Shown piece by piece: positions 39,458-48,141 of a stretch of 64,000 nt of DNA. The notes under the pieces were generated by a model, which worked only from the letters and a program-made list of their open reading frames with translations, was not told the DNA's origin and did no database searches. Position 1 is the stretch's first letter. Every line of letters starts with the position of its first letter. Origin of the DNA: JADJWR01 sp964610575 (GTDB lineage: Bacteria; Pseudomonadota; Gammaproteobacteria; Burkholderiales; Burkholderiaceae_F); the NCBI GenBank assembly GCA_964610575.1, contig CAZSYX010000007.1:12506-76505 (forward strand), written 5' to 3'. The position numbers and the translations under genes are program-made.

Positions 39458-40185
39458 ACAGCGGCCGCCATCAGCGCGAAAACTGCCGGTCGGCGCGCTA
39501 GCGCGGGCCTTGCCTCCGCGGGCAATGCCCTCCAGCCCGAAATCGGCAGCGACAGCACGCGTTCGGTGTCGGTAGTCAGGTCCACCGCGACTGCAAGCTG
39601 CGTGTCGTGGCGGGCGTGCTCGAGCAGCGCCTGCAGCAGCCGCTCGTTGCGGTAGGGCGTCTCGATGAATAACTGGGTCTCTTCGCCGCGACTGGCCCGC
39701 TCGAGCTCGCCGATCGCCGCGATGAGCGCCTGCCTGTGCTGGGGCAGATACCCGACGAAGCGGAACCGCTGGCCGCTCATTCCGGCGGCCATCAAGGCCA
39801 GCAGCAGACTGCTCGGCCCGACCAGCGGCCGGACGCGCAGGCCAAGCTGATGCGCGCGGGCCACCAGGCCGGCGCCGGGGTCGGCGACTGCCGGACACCC
39901 CGCTTGCGACAGCAGAGCGACGTTGCGCCCGTCGACTGCAGGGGCAAGCCACTCGTCGAACAGGCGCGCATCGGGGGCATGACCGATCTCGGTCACAGCG
40001 AGACTGGCGATCGGCTGCGGGTGAGCAATGACCTTGAGGAAGGCGCGCGCGCTCTTGGCGTTCTCGGCCAGGAAGACCGTGGTCGCCCGCGCAAGGGCCA
40101 GGGTTTCGCCAGGCAATACCCGCTCGGGCGCCGATTCACCGAGCAAGGTCGGCAGCAGAAGCAAAGCGCCGGGCGAATCGCTCAT
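39403..40185 (-). CDS. SAM-dependent methyltransferase of the tetrapyrrole methylase fold (RsmI-related)
   Basis: 260 residues. Fold marks are VFLAENAKSARAFLK near 37-50, NVALLSQAGCPAVADPGAGLVARAHQLGLRVRPLVGPSSLLLALMAAG across 88-135, and FVGYLPQHRQALIAAI. The SxAGxPxxxDPG and GPSSxxxAL blocks are those of RsmI, the 16S rRNA 2'-O-methyltransferase, but the sequence is more divergent than true RsmI, so it may be a paralogue with another substrate. Its ATG overlaps the maf stop (ATGA). Confidence 0.85.
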   Translation of the reverse strand: MSDSPGALLLLPTLLGESAPERVLPGETLALARATTVFLAENAKSARAFLKVIAHPQPIASLAVTEIGHAPDARLFDEWLAPAVDGRNVALLSQAGCPAVADPGAGLVARAHQLGLRVRPLVGPSSLLLALMAAGMSGQRFRFVGYLPQHRQALIAAIGELERASRGEETQLFIETPYRNERLLQALLEHARHDTQLAVAVDLTTDTERVLSLPISGWRALPAEARPALARRPAVFALMAAAVQLPAPSGRGRTPTSARQ

Positions 40186-40763
40186 GGCGCGGGCAGCCGC
40201 ACCCCGCAGGCGTCAAGCATCGACGTCAGGCGGATCAGCGGCAGCCCGATCAGCGCGGTCGGGTCGTCGGAGCAAACCGACTCGAGCAGCGTGATGCCTA
40301 GCGACTCGATCTTGGCGGCGCCGGCGCAGTCGTACGGCTGCTCGAGGTGCAGGTAGGCGTCGAGTTGCGCCGCTGGCAGGACGCGAAAGCGCACCGTGGT
40401 AGGCACGTCGTCGACCTGCTGCTCGCCGCTCGGACCGATCACGGCAAGGGCCGTGTGAAACACGACTTCTCGGCCCTGCATCCGCGTCAGTTGCGCCAGC
40501 GCCGCGTCGTGCGTGCCGGGTTTCGACAGCGCCTCGCCGTCCACATCGGCGACCTGGTCCGAACCGATGACGATCGCGCCCGGCTGGCGGAGCGCCACCG
40601 CCTTCGCCTTGGCAAGGGCCAATCGGCGTGCCGTGTGGCGTGGCGACTCGTCTTGCAGTGTCTGTTCGTCGACCCGTGGGGCCTCGACCGAAAAGGGCAG
40701 GCGCAGGCGCTGCAGCAGTTCGCGGCGATAGGGCGAGGTCGATGCGAGTACGATCGGTGGCAT
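40182..40763 (-). CDS. Maf/YceF nucleotide pyrophosphatase (7-methyl-GTP type)
   Basis: 193 residues. Maf marks are VLASTSPYRRELLQRL at 5-20, the catalytic-Asp block IVIGSDQVADVDGEALSKPG near 65-84, and YDCAGAAKIESLG near 143. The STSPYRR start with SDQVADVDG suits the YceF subgroup, which hydrolyses 7-methyl-GTP, rather than the dTTP/UTP form. ATG 40763 is preceded by 59 bp that separate it from the divergent yceD gene; both promoters must lie there. Confidence 0.88.
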   Translation of the reverse strand: MPPIVLASTSPYRRELLQRLRLPFSVEAPRVDEQTLQDESPRHTARRLALAKAKAVALRQPGAIVIGSDQVADVDGEALSKPGTHDAALAQLTRMQGREVVFHTALAVIGPSGEQQVDDVPTTVRFRVLPAAQLDAYLHLEQPYDCAGAAKIESLGITLLESVCSDDPTALIGLPLIRLTSMLDACGVRLPAP

Positions 40764-40822
40764 GTTGTCGAGCGATGGCTCTCCAGGTGCGCGGCAGTTT
40801 AGCGAGGCGCGCACCGCTGGCG

Positions 40823-41338
40823 ATGACGACTTATCAGATCGAACCCTGTGACGTTTGGGAACTGTCGCGGCGACGGGGTTCGGTTCAGGGCGAGCTCGCG
40901 CTGAAGGACGCGCCGCGGCTTGCCGAGCAGCTCGCCGACACCGCCGGCGCACTTCGTTACCTGCTGAGCGGCCTGGTCGACGGGCTCGGTCGGCCCGCGG
41001 CCAGACTCGAAGTCGAGGGAAGTGTGCGGGCTCGCTGCGACCGCTGTGGCGGCCCGGTGGAGGTGACCGTCCACGAGCAGGCCCAGTTCTACTTCGTCTC
41101 CGACGAGGAAGGGCTCGGCAAGATGCCCATCGACGAGTCACCTGAGGAGCCGTTGCTCGGATCGCGGTGCTTCGACCTCGCCTCCCTGGTCGAAGACCAG
41201 GCGATCCTTGCGCTACCGATCTCGCCGCGGCACGACGACTGCGGCGCCCCAGCCTCAGTGGAAACGGACCGCGGCCCGGACGGGGAGACGCACCGTCCTT
41301 TCGAGGCACTGGCCTCACTAAAGAAGCCGCGTCGTTGA
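40823..41338 (+). CDS. YceD/DUF177 family protein
   Basis: 171 residues. DUF177 marks are GSVQGELALKDAPRLAEQLA, ARLEVEGSVRARCDRCGGPVEVTV with Cys72-x2-Cys75, and FYFVSDEEGL. The protein accompanies rpmF and plsX in most proteobacteria and is linked to 23S rRNA accumulation or ribosome assembly; the mechanism is not established. I chose ATG 40823 because it gives the compact start MTTYQIEPCD; an upstream ATG at 40775 would overlap the maf 5' region. The next gene is rpmF, 65 bp on. Confidence 0.85.
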   Translation: MTTYQIEPCDVWELSRRRGSVQGELALKDAPRLAEQLADTAGALRYLLSGLVDGLGRPAARLEVEGSVRARCDRCGGPVEVTVHEQAQFYFVSDEEGLGKMPIDESPEEPLLGSRCFDLASLVEDQAILALPISPRHDDCGAPASVETDRGPDGETHRPFEALASLKKPRR

Positions 41339-41403
41339 CCGCCCCCGCGATGGGTGAGTCGGCTACACTATGAGGCTATTTGTTTCCGACTGGCGAGGCA
41401 GCC

Positions 41404-41586
41404 ATGGCAGTCCCACAGAACAAGCGGTCGGCGTCGAAGCGCAACATGCGCCGCGCGCACGACTTCGCAACCAATCCGCCGCTGGCGATCGAACCAAGTA
41501 CCGGCGAGGTTCATCGTCGCCACCACGTGAGCCCCAACGGCTTCTACCGCGGCAAGAAGGTCGTCGCAACCAAGAGCGACGAGTAG
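41404..41586 (+). CDS. rpmF: 50S ribosomal protein L32
   Basis: 60 residues beginning MAVPQNKRSASKRNMRRAHD, the family signature, followed by NPPLAIEPSTGEVHRRHHVSPNGFYRGKKVV. The zinc-binding Cys found in some L32 proteins is absent, as in most proteobacteria. The first ATG with the family start is at 41404; the open frame begins earlier but is not conserved. It is 65 bp downstream of yceD and followed by plsX. Confidence 0.96.
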   Translation: MAVPQNKRSASKRNMRRAHDFATNPPLAIEPSTGEVHRRHHVSPNGFYRGKKVVATKSDE

Positions 41587-41644
41587 TCGACGCGGTCGCG
41601 GCTCATGCGGCGACCAGCGCAGCCTTGACCGCTGGCGGCCAACG

Positions 41645-42691
41645 GTGACCGTTCGCATCGCCATCGACGCCATGGGCGGGGACCACGGCCCGCCGGTGAC
41701 CGTCGCGGCGGCTCTTTCCTTCCTGCGTGCCCACGCCGACAGCCAGCTTCTGCTGGTGGGTCGGCGCAGCGAGGTCGATCCCCTGCTCGCCTCGGGGGCC
41801 GACGTGCGCTCCCGCGTCGCGCTCGTGCACACCGACGAGGTCGTCGCGATGGACGACCCGCCGGCCATCGCCCTGCGCGGCAAGCGCAACTCGTCGATGC
41901 GGCTGGCCATCAACCTGGTCAAGGACGGGCAGGCGGAAGCCTGCGTGAGCGCCGGCAACACCGGCGCGCTGATGGCGATCTCCCGCTTCGTGCTCAAGAC
42001 GCTGGACGGGATCGACCGGCCGGCGATTGCCACCGTGCTGCCCAACATCAAGGGCGGCGTCACCACGATGCTCGACCTCGGCGCCAACGTCGATTGCACC
42101 GCCGAGCACCTGTTCGAGTTCGCGATCCTCGGCGCGGCGCTGGTGGCGGCGGTGCAGGAGAAGGACCGGCCGAGCGTCGGCCTGCTCAATGTCGGCGAAG
42201 AAGTGATCAAGGGCAACGACGTCGTCAAGCGGGCGGGGGAGCTTCTGCGCGCCAGCTCGCTGAACTTCTACGGCAACGTGGAAGGCGACGACATCTACAA
42301 GGGAACGACCGACGTGATCGTCTGCGACGGCTTCGTCGGCAACGTGGCGCTCAAGACCTCGGAGGGCCTGGCACAGATGCTGGGTACGATGGTGCGGGAG
42401 GAGTTCACGCGCAGCCCGCTGGCCAAGGCCGCCGCCGTGCTTGCCTACCCGGTGCTCAAGCGTTTTCGCCGCCGCCTCGACCACCGGCGCTACAACGGCG
42501 CCAGCCTGCTTGGGTTGCGCGGCATCGTGATCAAGAGCCACGGTGCGGCCGACGCTCTTGCATTCGAGAACGCCATCGGCGTCGGCTATGAGGCAGCCCG
42601 GCATCGGCTGCTCGAGCGCACCGTGGCCGCGATGCAGCCGTTCGTGGCGCAACTCGAGCGCGAGCAGCGGCGATCGACCGCGTCGGCGTGA
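41645..42691 (+). CDS. plsX: Phosphate acyltransferase PlsX
   Basis: 348 residues. Marks are IAIDAMGGDHGP at 5-16, SAGNTGALMA near 101-110, LDLGANVDC near 143, LLNVGEEVIKGND near 178 and DVIVCDGFVGNVALKTSEG near 223. PlsX makes acyl-phosphate from acyl-ACP for phosphatidic acid synthesis at the membrane. The start is GTG at 41645 (VTVRIAIDAMGG), the only start that gives the family N-terminus. It overlaps the fabH GTG by four bases. Confidence 0.96.
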   Translation: MTVRIAIDAMGGDHGPPVTVAAALSFLRAHADSQLLLVGRRSEVDPLLASGADVRSRVALVHTDEVVAMDDPPAIALRGKRNSSMRLAINLVKDGQAEACVSAGNTGALMAISRFVLKTLDGIDRPAIATVLPNIKGGVTTMLDLGANVDCTAEHLFEFAILGAALVAAVQEKDRPSVGLLNVGEEVIKGNDVVKRAGELLRASSLNFYGNVEGDDIYKGTTDVIVCDGFVGNVALKTSEGLAQMLGTMVREEFTRSPLAKAAAVLAYPVLKRFRRRLDHRRYNGASLLGLRGIVIKSHGAADALAFENAIGVGYEAARHRLLERTVAAMQPFVAQLEREQRRSTASA

Positions 42692-43677
42692 CGGCGATGG
42701 CGCGCCTCTGGTCACGCATCATCGGCACCGGCGCTGCCCTGCCGGAGCGCGTGGTGACCAACGCGGAACTGGCGCAGCAGCTTGCTGCGCGCGGCATCGA
42801 GACCTCGGACGAATGGATCGTCGCGCGCACCGGCATCCGGCAGCGTTACATCGCCGATGCGTCGCTGACCACCACCGAGCTTGGCACGCGCGCCGCGCGC
42901 GCAGCGCTGCAGGCGGCGAGGCTGGAACCGGCGGCGCTGGACCTGATCGTGCTGGCCACCTCGACACCTGACGAGATCTTTCCGAGCACGGCCTGCCTGG
43001 TGCAGGCCGAACTCGGCGCGGCCGGAGCGGCTGCCTTCGACGTGCAGGCAGTGTGCAGCGGATTTGTCTACGGACTGGCGGTGGCCGACTCGATGATCCG
43101 CACGGGCGTCTATCGCCGCGCGCTGGTGATCGGGGCGGAAATCTTCTCGCGCATCCTCGACTGGAACGACCGCACCACCTGCGTGCTGTTCGGTGACGGT
43201 GCGGGCGCCGTCGTGCTGGAAGCGGCCGATGGTCCGGGCATCATCGCCGCGCGCCTGCATGCCGATGGTTCGCAGTCGCGCGTCCTGTGCACTGCCGGTC
43301 GCGTCGCTCAGGGTGCGGTGCAAGGCGACCCCTTCCTGCGGATGGACGGCCAGGCAGTGTTCAAACTGGCGGTGAACGTGCTCGACTCGTCGGCGCGCGA
43401 AGTGCTGGCCGATGCAAGAATGGGCGTCGAGGCGATCGATTGGCTGATTCCGCACCAGGCCAACGTGCGGATTCTCAGCGCCACCGCGCGCAAGCTGCGC
43501 ATGCCCGAGAGCAGGGTGATCGTCACCGTTGACCAGCACGGCAATACGTCGGCCGCCTCGGTGCCGCTGGCATTAGACCTGGCGGTGCGTGACGGTCGCG
43601 TCCGCCCCGGACAGCACGTGCTGCTGCAGGGGGTAGGCGGCGGCTTCACCTGGGGCTCGGTGCTGGTCCGATTCTGA
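42688..43677 (+). CDS. fabH: Beta-ketoacyl-ACP synthase III
   Basis: 329 residues. The Cys-His-Asn triad is Cys123 (DVQAVCSGF), His256 (IPHQANVRI) and Asn286 (DQHGNTSAAS). FGDGAGAVVLE near 168 and the closing VGGGFTWGSVLVRF are family marks. FabH condenses acetyl-CoA with malonyl-ACP to start each chain. The GTG at 42688 overlaps the plsX stop (GTGA); an ATG at 42697 is also possible. Confidence 0.96.
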   Translation: MTAMARLWSRIIGTGAALPERVVTNAELAQQLAARGIETSDEWIVARTGIRQRYIADASLTTTELGTRAARAALQAARLEPAALDLIVLATSTPDEIFPSTACLVQAELGAAGAAAFDVQAVCSGFVYGLAVADSMIRTGVYRRALVIGAEIFSRILDWNDRTTCVLFGDGAGAVVLEAADGPGIIAARLHADGSQSRVLCTAGRVAQGAVQGDPFLRMDGQAVFKLAVNVLDSSAREVLADARMGVEAIDWLIPHQANVRILSATARKLRMPESRVIVTVDQHGNTSAASVPLALDLAVRDGRVRPGQHVLLQGVGGGFTWGSVLVRF

Positions 43678-43696
43678 CCAACGGCAATCACAGACG

Positions 43697-44629
43697 ATGA
43701 AGATCGCCTTCGTATTTCCCGGCCAGGGATCGCAGGCCGTGGGCATGCTCGATGCATTCGCCGGCGAGCCGGCGGTGCAGGACGTGCTGGCGCGCGCAGG
43801 CGAGGCACTCGGCGAGGATCTCGGCAAGCTGATCGCCGCAGGGCCGGTCGAGCAACTGAACCTGACGGTCAATACTCAGCCGGCGATGCTCGCCGCCGGT
43901 GTCGCCGTCTATCGCGCCTGGCTGGCCGCGGGCGGCGCGGTCCCGGCGATCATGGCTGGGCACAGCCTCGGCGAGTACACCGCACTGACGGCGGCGGAGG
44001 CCATCCCGCTCGAGGCCGCGCTGCGACTGGTGCGCTTCCGTGCCCAGGCAATGCAGGAAGCGGTGCCTGCGGGCAGCGGCGGCATGGCCGCGATCCTCGG
44101 CCTCAGCGATGAACAGGTGGCGCAGGCGTGCGCCGAGGCTGCCCAGGGGGAGGTGGTGGAGGCGGTGAACTTCAACGACCCGGCGCAGGTCGTGATCGCC
44201 GGCCATGCTTCCGCCGTGACGCGCGCCTGCGAGGTCGCCAGGCGGCTCGGCGCGAAGCGCGCGCTGCCCCTGCCGGTATCGGCGCCGTTCCACTGCTCGC
44301 TGATGACGCCGGCGGCGGAGCGTCTGCGCGAACGGCTGCGCAGCGAGCCAATCACCGCACCGGCGATCCCGGTGATCAACAACATCGACGTGGCGGTCGA
44401 GTCCGAGCCGGATCGGATCCGCGACGCGCTGGCCCGGCAGGCGGCCGGCCCCGTGCGGTGGGCCGAGATCATCCGCAGGATGGCGGCCGACGGCGTCACC
44501 CACGTCGTCGAATGCGGGCCGGGCAAGGTGCTCGCCCGCCTGAGCAGACGCATCGTGCATCCGCTCGAAAGCCTCGCGTTGACCGATCCGGCGAGCATCG
44601 GCGAGGCGCTGGCAGCGCTGAAGGAGTGA
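43697..44629 (+). CDS. fabD: Malonyl-CoA:ACP transacylase
   Basis: 310 residues. FVFPGQGSQAVGML at 6-18 forms the oxyanion region, the nucleophile is Ser90 in MAGHSLGEYTAL, and the catalytic His lies in VSAPFHCSLM near 199. It transfers malonyl groups to ACP, supplying FabH, FabF and the elongation cycle. The gene begins 19 bp after fabH and ends 2 bp before fabG. Confidence 0.96.
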   Translation: MKIAFVFPGQGSQAVGMLDAFAGEPAVQDVLARAGEALGEDLGKLIAAGPVEQLNLTVNTQPAMLAAGVAVYRAWLAAGGAVPAIMAGHSLGEYTALTAAEAIPLEAALRLVRFRAQAMQEAVPAGSGGMAAILGLSDEQVAQACAEAAQGEVVEAVNFNDPAQVVIAGHASAVTRACEVARRLGAKRALPLPVSAPFHCSLMTPAAERLRERLRSEPITAPAIPVINNIDVAVESEPDRIRDALARQAAGPVRWAEIIRRMAADGVTHVVECGPGKVLARLSRRIVHPLESLALTDPASIGEALAALKE

Positions 44630-44631
44630 AG

Positions 44632-45402
44632 ATGGACGCTACGCGCGTGTTTGCGGCGGATGCGCTTGCCGGCGAAGTGGCTTTGGTCAGCGGCGCTTCG
44701 CGCGGCATCGGCGCGGCGATCGCCGATGCACTGGCGCGGGCCGGTGCCGTGGTTGTCGGCACGGCGACGAGCGAAAGCGGCGCGACGGCCATTTCGCAGC
44801 GGCTGCGGGATGCGGGTCTCAAGGTCCAGGGCGTCGTGCTCGACGTCGCCGACGCGACGCGCTGCGAGGCGGTGATCGAGGAGGTCGGCAAGGCGCACGG
44901 CAAGCTGTCGATCCTCGTCAACAATGCCGGCATCACGCGCGACGGTTTGGCGATGCGGATGAAGGATGAGGATTGGGACGTCGTGCTGGCGACCAACCTG
45001 TCGGCGGTGTTTCGCCTCTCGCGCGGCGTGCTGCGCGGCATGATGAAGGCCCGGCACGGCCGCATCATCAACATCACCTCGGTGGTCGGCGAAAGCGGCA
45101 ACGCAGGCCAGACGAACTACGCCGCCGCCAAGGCGGGGGTTGCTGGCATGACTCGCGCTCTGGCGCGAGAGATCGGCAGCCGGGGCATCACGGTCAACTG
45201 CGTTGCGCCCGGCTTCATCGACACCGACATGACGCGGGCACTCGGCGAGGCGCAGACACAGGCTCTGCTGGCGCAGATTCCGCTTGGCCGGCTGGGCGCT
45301 GCCGCAGACGTGGCGGCGGCGGTCGTCTTCCTGGCTTCCGCGGCCGGCGGCTACGTGAGCGGCAGTACCCTGCATGTCAACGGCGGTATGTACATGGGCT
45401 GA
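44632..45402 (+). CDS. fabG: 3-oxoacyl-ACP reductase
   Basis: 256 residues of the short-chain dehydrogenase family. The NADPH loop is SGASRGIGAAIADAL near 20-34; the active-site set is NNAG at 97-100, Ser150 (INITSVVGESG), Tyr163 and Lys167 (TNYAAAKAG). It reduces 3-oxoacyl-ACP during chain elongation. ATG 44632 follows AAGGAG. The N-terminus is about ten residues longer than in E. coli FabG. Confidence 0.95.
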   Translation: MDATRVFAADALAGEVALVSGASRGIGAAIADALARAGAVVVGTATSESGATAISQRLRDAGLKVQGVVLDVADATRCEAVIEEVGKAHGKLSILVNNAGITRDGLAMRMKDEDWDVVLATNLSAVFRLSRGVLRGMMKARHGRIINITSVVGESGNAGQTNYAAAKAGVAGMTRALAREIGSRGITVNCVAPGFIDTDMTRALGEAQTQALLAQIPLGRLGAAADVAAAVVFLASAAGGYVSGSTLHVNGGMYMG

Positions 45403-45514
45403 CCCGCCGCGACGGAGTGCGAGGGCGCTCTGCTAGACTTTTTTCCGTTGTGGGCTCGCGCTCCGGCCATAAACTGGGGTCGGCGGGAGCCCAAGTAGTT
45501 TCGAGGAGGGGTAA
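45403..45514 (+). promoter_or_regulatory. acpP leader with possible promoter
   Basis: After fabG a weak stem GAGTGC/GCGCTC (45415-45430, one G-U pair) is followed eight bases later by TTTTTT (45439-45444), a possible imperfect terminator. TTGTGG (45448-45453), 16 bp, TAAACT (45470-45475) could be a promoter giving acpP its own high expression. GAGGAGG precedes the acpP ATG. All inferred from motifs. Confidence 0.4.
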
Positions 45515-45757
45515 ATGGAAAACATCGAACAGCGGGTCAAGAAGATCGTTGCCGAGCAGCTGGGCGTGAACGAAGCGGACATCAAGAACGAATCCGCCTT
45601 CGTCGAGGACCTCGGCGCCGATTCTCTCGACACGGTCGAACTGGTCATGGCGCTGGAAGACGAGTTCGAGTGCGAGATCCCGGACGAGGAGGCGGAGAAG
45701 ATCCGCACGGTCCAGCAGGCCATCGAGTACGTCACCACCCATCTGAAGAAGGCCTGA
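45515..45757 (+). CDS. acpP: Acyl carrier protein
   Basis: 80 residues, acidic. The phosphopantetheine site is Ser37 in LGADSLDTVELVM. The protein holds growing acyl chains for FabD, FabH, FabG, FabF and PlsX, all encoded around it, and is activated by AcpS (57895-58311). A strong ribosome binding site, GAGGAGGGG, suits its abundance. 39 bp separate it from fabF. Confidence 0.97.
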   Translation: MENIEQRVKKIVAEQLGVNEADIKNESAFVEDLGADSLDTVELVMALEDEFECEIPDEEAEKIRTVQQAIEYVTTHLKKA

Positions 45758-45796
45758 AGCGAGGCGGCGGCGCCCGCCCAGGTCCGGCTTACCCTC

Positions 45797-47032
45797 ATGA
45801 GCGAACGCCGACGCGTCGTCGTTACCGGCCTCGGCGTCATCAGCCCGGTCGGCAACGACGTCCCCACTGCGTGGGGCAATCTCGTTGCCGGGAAGTCCGG
45901 CATCGGCCCAATCACCCGCTTCGATGCGAAGGACTTCCGGGTCCAGATCGCCGGCGAAGTCAGGGGTTTCAACGTCGAGTCCTACATGCCGGCGAAGGAA
46001 GCTCGCCGGATGGACACCTTCATCCATTACGGAATCGCCGCCTCGGTGGAGGCGATCCGTGATTCGGGCCTGGAGGTCACCGACGCCAACCGCGAGATGA
46101 TCGGCTGCATGGTCGGTTCCGGCATTGGCGGGCTGCCGATGATCGAGGACAACCACAGCGAGTTCGTGAACCGGGGCCCGCGGCGCATTTCGCCGTTCAT
46201 GATCCCAGGGGCGATCATCAACATGGTTTCCGGCAACCTGTCGATCATGCTCGGGCTGAAGGGGCCGAACATGGCGATCGTCACCGCCTGCACGACCGGG
46301 CTGCATTGCATCGGCGCCGCTGGCCGGCTGATCGAGTACGGCGACGCCGACGTGATGATCGCCGGCGGCACCGAGTCCTCGGTATGCCCGCTTGGCATCG
46401 GCGGTTTTGCTTCGATGCAGGCGCTGTCGGTCCGCAACGACGACCCGGCCACGGCCAGCCGGCCGTTCGACCGCGACCGCGACGGCTTCGTGCTCGGCGA
46501 GGGCGCTGGGACACTGGTGCTCGAAGAATACGAACACGCCAGGCGCCGCGGCGCGAGGATCTACGCCGAACTGGCCGGCTTCGGCATGAGCGCCGACGCC
46601 TATCACATGACCGCGCCCGACGTCGACGGCCCGCGCCGCTCGATGCTCAACGCCCTGCGCAGCGCACGCCTGAACGTGGACGAGGTGAACTACCTGAACG
46701 CCCACGGCACATCGACGCCGCTGGGCGACATCAACGAGACCAACGCGATCAAGCTGGCGCTCGGCGACGCGGCGCGCCGGATCGTCGTCAACTCGACCAA
46801 GTCGATGACCGGTCACCTGCTCGGCGGCGCCGGCGGGATCGAGTCGGTGTTCACCGTGCTGGCGTTGCACCAGCAGGTCTCGCCGCCGACGATCAACATC
46901 TTCAACCAGGATCCGGAGTGCGACCTCGACTATTGCGCCAATACGGCGCGCGAAATGCCGATCGATGTCGCTCTCAAGAATTCCTTCGGTTTCGGCGGCA
47001 CCAACGGCACCCTCGTCTTCAGGCGTGCCTGA
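45797..47032 (+). CDS. fabF: Beta-ketoacyl-ACP synthase II
   Basis: 411 residues of the condensing-enzyme family. The nucleophile is Cys165 in IVTACTTGLHCIG; the two active-site His are in NAHGTSTPLGD near 304 and MTGHLLGGAGG near 340. FGFGGTNGTLVF closes the fold. FabF elongates acyl-ACP and controls temperature-dependent unsaturation. Its stop overlaps the following YgfX-like frame by eight bases. Confidence 0.97.
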   Translation: MSERRRVVVTGLGVISPVGNDVPTAWGNLVAGKSGIGPITRFDAKDFRVQIAGEVRGFNVESYMPAKEARRMDTFIHYGIAASVEAIRDSGLEVTDANREMIGCMVGSGIGGLPMIEDNHSEFVNRGPRRISPFMIPGAIINMVSGNLSIMLGLKGPNMAIVTACTTGLHCIGAAGRLIEYGDADVMIAGGTESSVCPLGIGGFASMQALSVRNDDPATASRPFDRDRDGFVLGEGAGTLVLEEYEHARRRGARIYAELAGFGMSADAYHMTAPDVDGPRRSMLNALRSARLNVDEVNYLNAHGTSTPLGDINETNAIKLALGDAARRIVVNSTKSMTGHLLGGAGGIESVFTVLALHQQVSPPTINIFNQDPECDLDYCANTAREMPIDVALKNSFGFGGTNGTLVFRRA

Positions 47033-47477
47033 GGCCACCGCGTTTCGCGTCGACCTGCTTGCGTCCCGCCGCGCGAGTCGTTTGCTCGCGGTTGCGCGGT
47101 TGCTGACCATGACGGCCGCCGCCGCTTGCGGGCTGGGGGCACTGCTGGTGCCGTCCCCGCTGCGGGTTGCGGCGACACTCGCATCGAGCGGAGCGCTCGT
47201 GCTCGCATTCTGTCCTGGACGTGCCTTGGCCGCGCGGCAACTCGCCGTTGACGCCGACGGGACGATTCGGATCGGTGTGGGCGAGAGCGACGTTTCGGCA
47301 GCCGTCCGCTACTTTGGCCGGTACTTCGTCTGCCTGCGGACGCCAAGCGGGCTTCTCACCGTATGGCCGGATTCGATGTCCTCAGCCAGCTGGCGCCGGC
47401 TGCTTGTTGCCTGCCGTTGGCAGCGCCGCCAGCCCGGCGATGGCCGAGAACCCCCCTCGGGATTGCGAACTAAATGA
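47025..47477 (+). CDS. YgfX (CptA)-like small membrane protein
   Basis: 150 residues with two adjacent hydrophobic helices (LLTMTAAAACGLGALLV and VAATLASSGALVLAFC), then a beta-rich soluble part. SRRASRLLAVARLL ahead of the helices resembles the YgfX family, which in E. coli is a membrane protein paired with SdhE. No sdhE is present in this window, so the pair is broken here or located elsewhere. The GTG at 47025 overlaps fabF. The last codons overlap the candidate sigma-E promoter of rpoE. Confidence 0.55.
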   Translation: MPEATAFRVDLLASRRASRLLAVARLLTMTAAAACGLGALLVPSPLRVAATLASSGALVLAFCPGRALAARQLAVDADGTIRIGVGESDVSAAVRYFGRYFVCLRTPSGLLTVWPDSMSSASWRRLLVACRWQRRQPGDGREPPSGLRTK

Positions 47478-47493
47478 ACCGGCTCTGGTCTGA
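47467..47493 (+). promoter_or_regulatory. Candidate sigma-E (AlgU-type) promoter of rpoE
   Basis: GAACTA at 47467-47472, a 16-bp spacer and TCTGA at 47489-47493 fit the AlgU/sigma-E consensus GAACTT-N16/17-TCTGA with one mismatch. It lies 39 bp upstream of the rpoE ATG and overlaps the end of the YgfX-like gene. Autoregulation of this operon by its own sigma factor is known in Pseudomonas and E. coli. Confidence 0.65.
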
Positions 47494-47532
47494 TGAGGCG
47501 GATTACTCGGCTTGGCGGGACAAGGCCGGCCG

Positions 47533-48132
47533 ATGAGCGAGCGTGACGCCGACTGGCAACTTGTCGAGCGCGTGCAGCGTGGCGACAAGCGGGCTTTTGA
47601 CCTGCTGGTGGTGAAGTATCAGCGCAAGCTCTTTCGGCTGCTTTCCCGCCTGATCCGCGACCAGGCCGAAATCGAGGACGTCGCGCAGGAAGCGTTCATC
47701 AAGGCGTACCGGGCACTGCCGAATTTTCGGGGCGATAGCGCGTTCTACACATGGCTGTACCGGATTGCGATCAACACGGCGAAGAATTACCTCGTGGCGC
47801 GGGGTCGCCGGGCGCCGACCCAGACCGAGACGGAGATCGAGGACGCCGAGAACTTCGAGGATGGCGATTCGCTGCGCACCGAGGACACGCCCGACCGCAT
47901 ACTGCTGTCGAAGCAGGTTGCCGAAGCGGTGAACCGGGCGATCGGGCGGCTGCCCGAGGAACTGCGAACGGCGATCGTGCTGCGCGAACTCGAGGGGCTG
48001 AGCTACGACGAAATCGCCGCGTCGATGAATTGCCCGATCGGCACCGTGCGCTCGCGCATTTTCCGTGCGCGCGAAGCGGTGGCCGAAGAATTGCGGCCGA
48101 TCCTGGAAACGAGCAAGGATCGGCGTTGGTGA
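47533..48132 (+). CDS. rpoE: RNA polymerase sigma factor RpoE (AlgU)
   Basis: 199 residues of the extracytoplasmic-function sigma family. Region 2 is seen in QRKLFRLLSRLIRDQAEIEDVAQEAFIKAYRALPNFRG and FYTWLYRIAINTAKNYL; region 4 in LPEELRTAIVLRELEGLSYDEIAASMNCPIGTVRSRIFRAREAV. It directs the envelope-stress response and is held inactive by the RseA anti-sigma factor encoded next. The ATG at 47533 gives the family start MSERDADWQLV; an earlier start is unlikely. Confidence 0.95.
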   Translation: MSERDADWQLVERVQRGDKRAFDLLVVKYQRKLFRLLSRLIRDQAEIEDVAQEAFIKAYRALPNFRGDSAFYTWLYRIAINTAKNYLVARGRRAPTQTETEIEDAENFEDGDSLRTEDTPDRILLSKQVAEAVNRAIGRLPEELRTAIVLRELEGLSYDEIAASMNCPIGTVRSRIFRAREAVAEELRPILETSKDRRW

Positions 48133-48141
48133 GGTAAGCAG

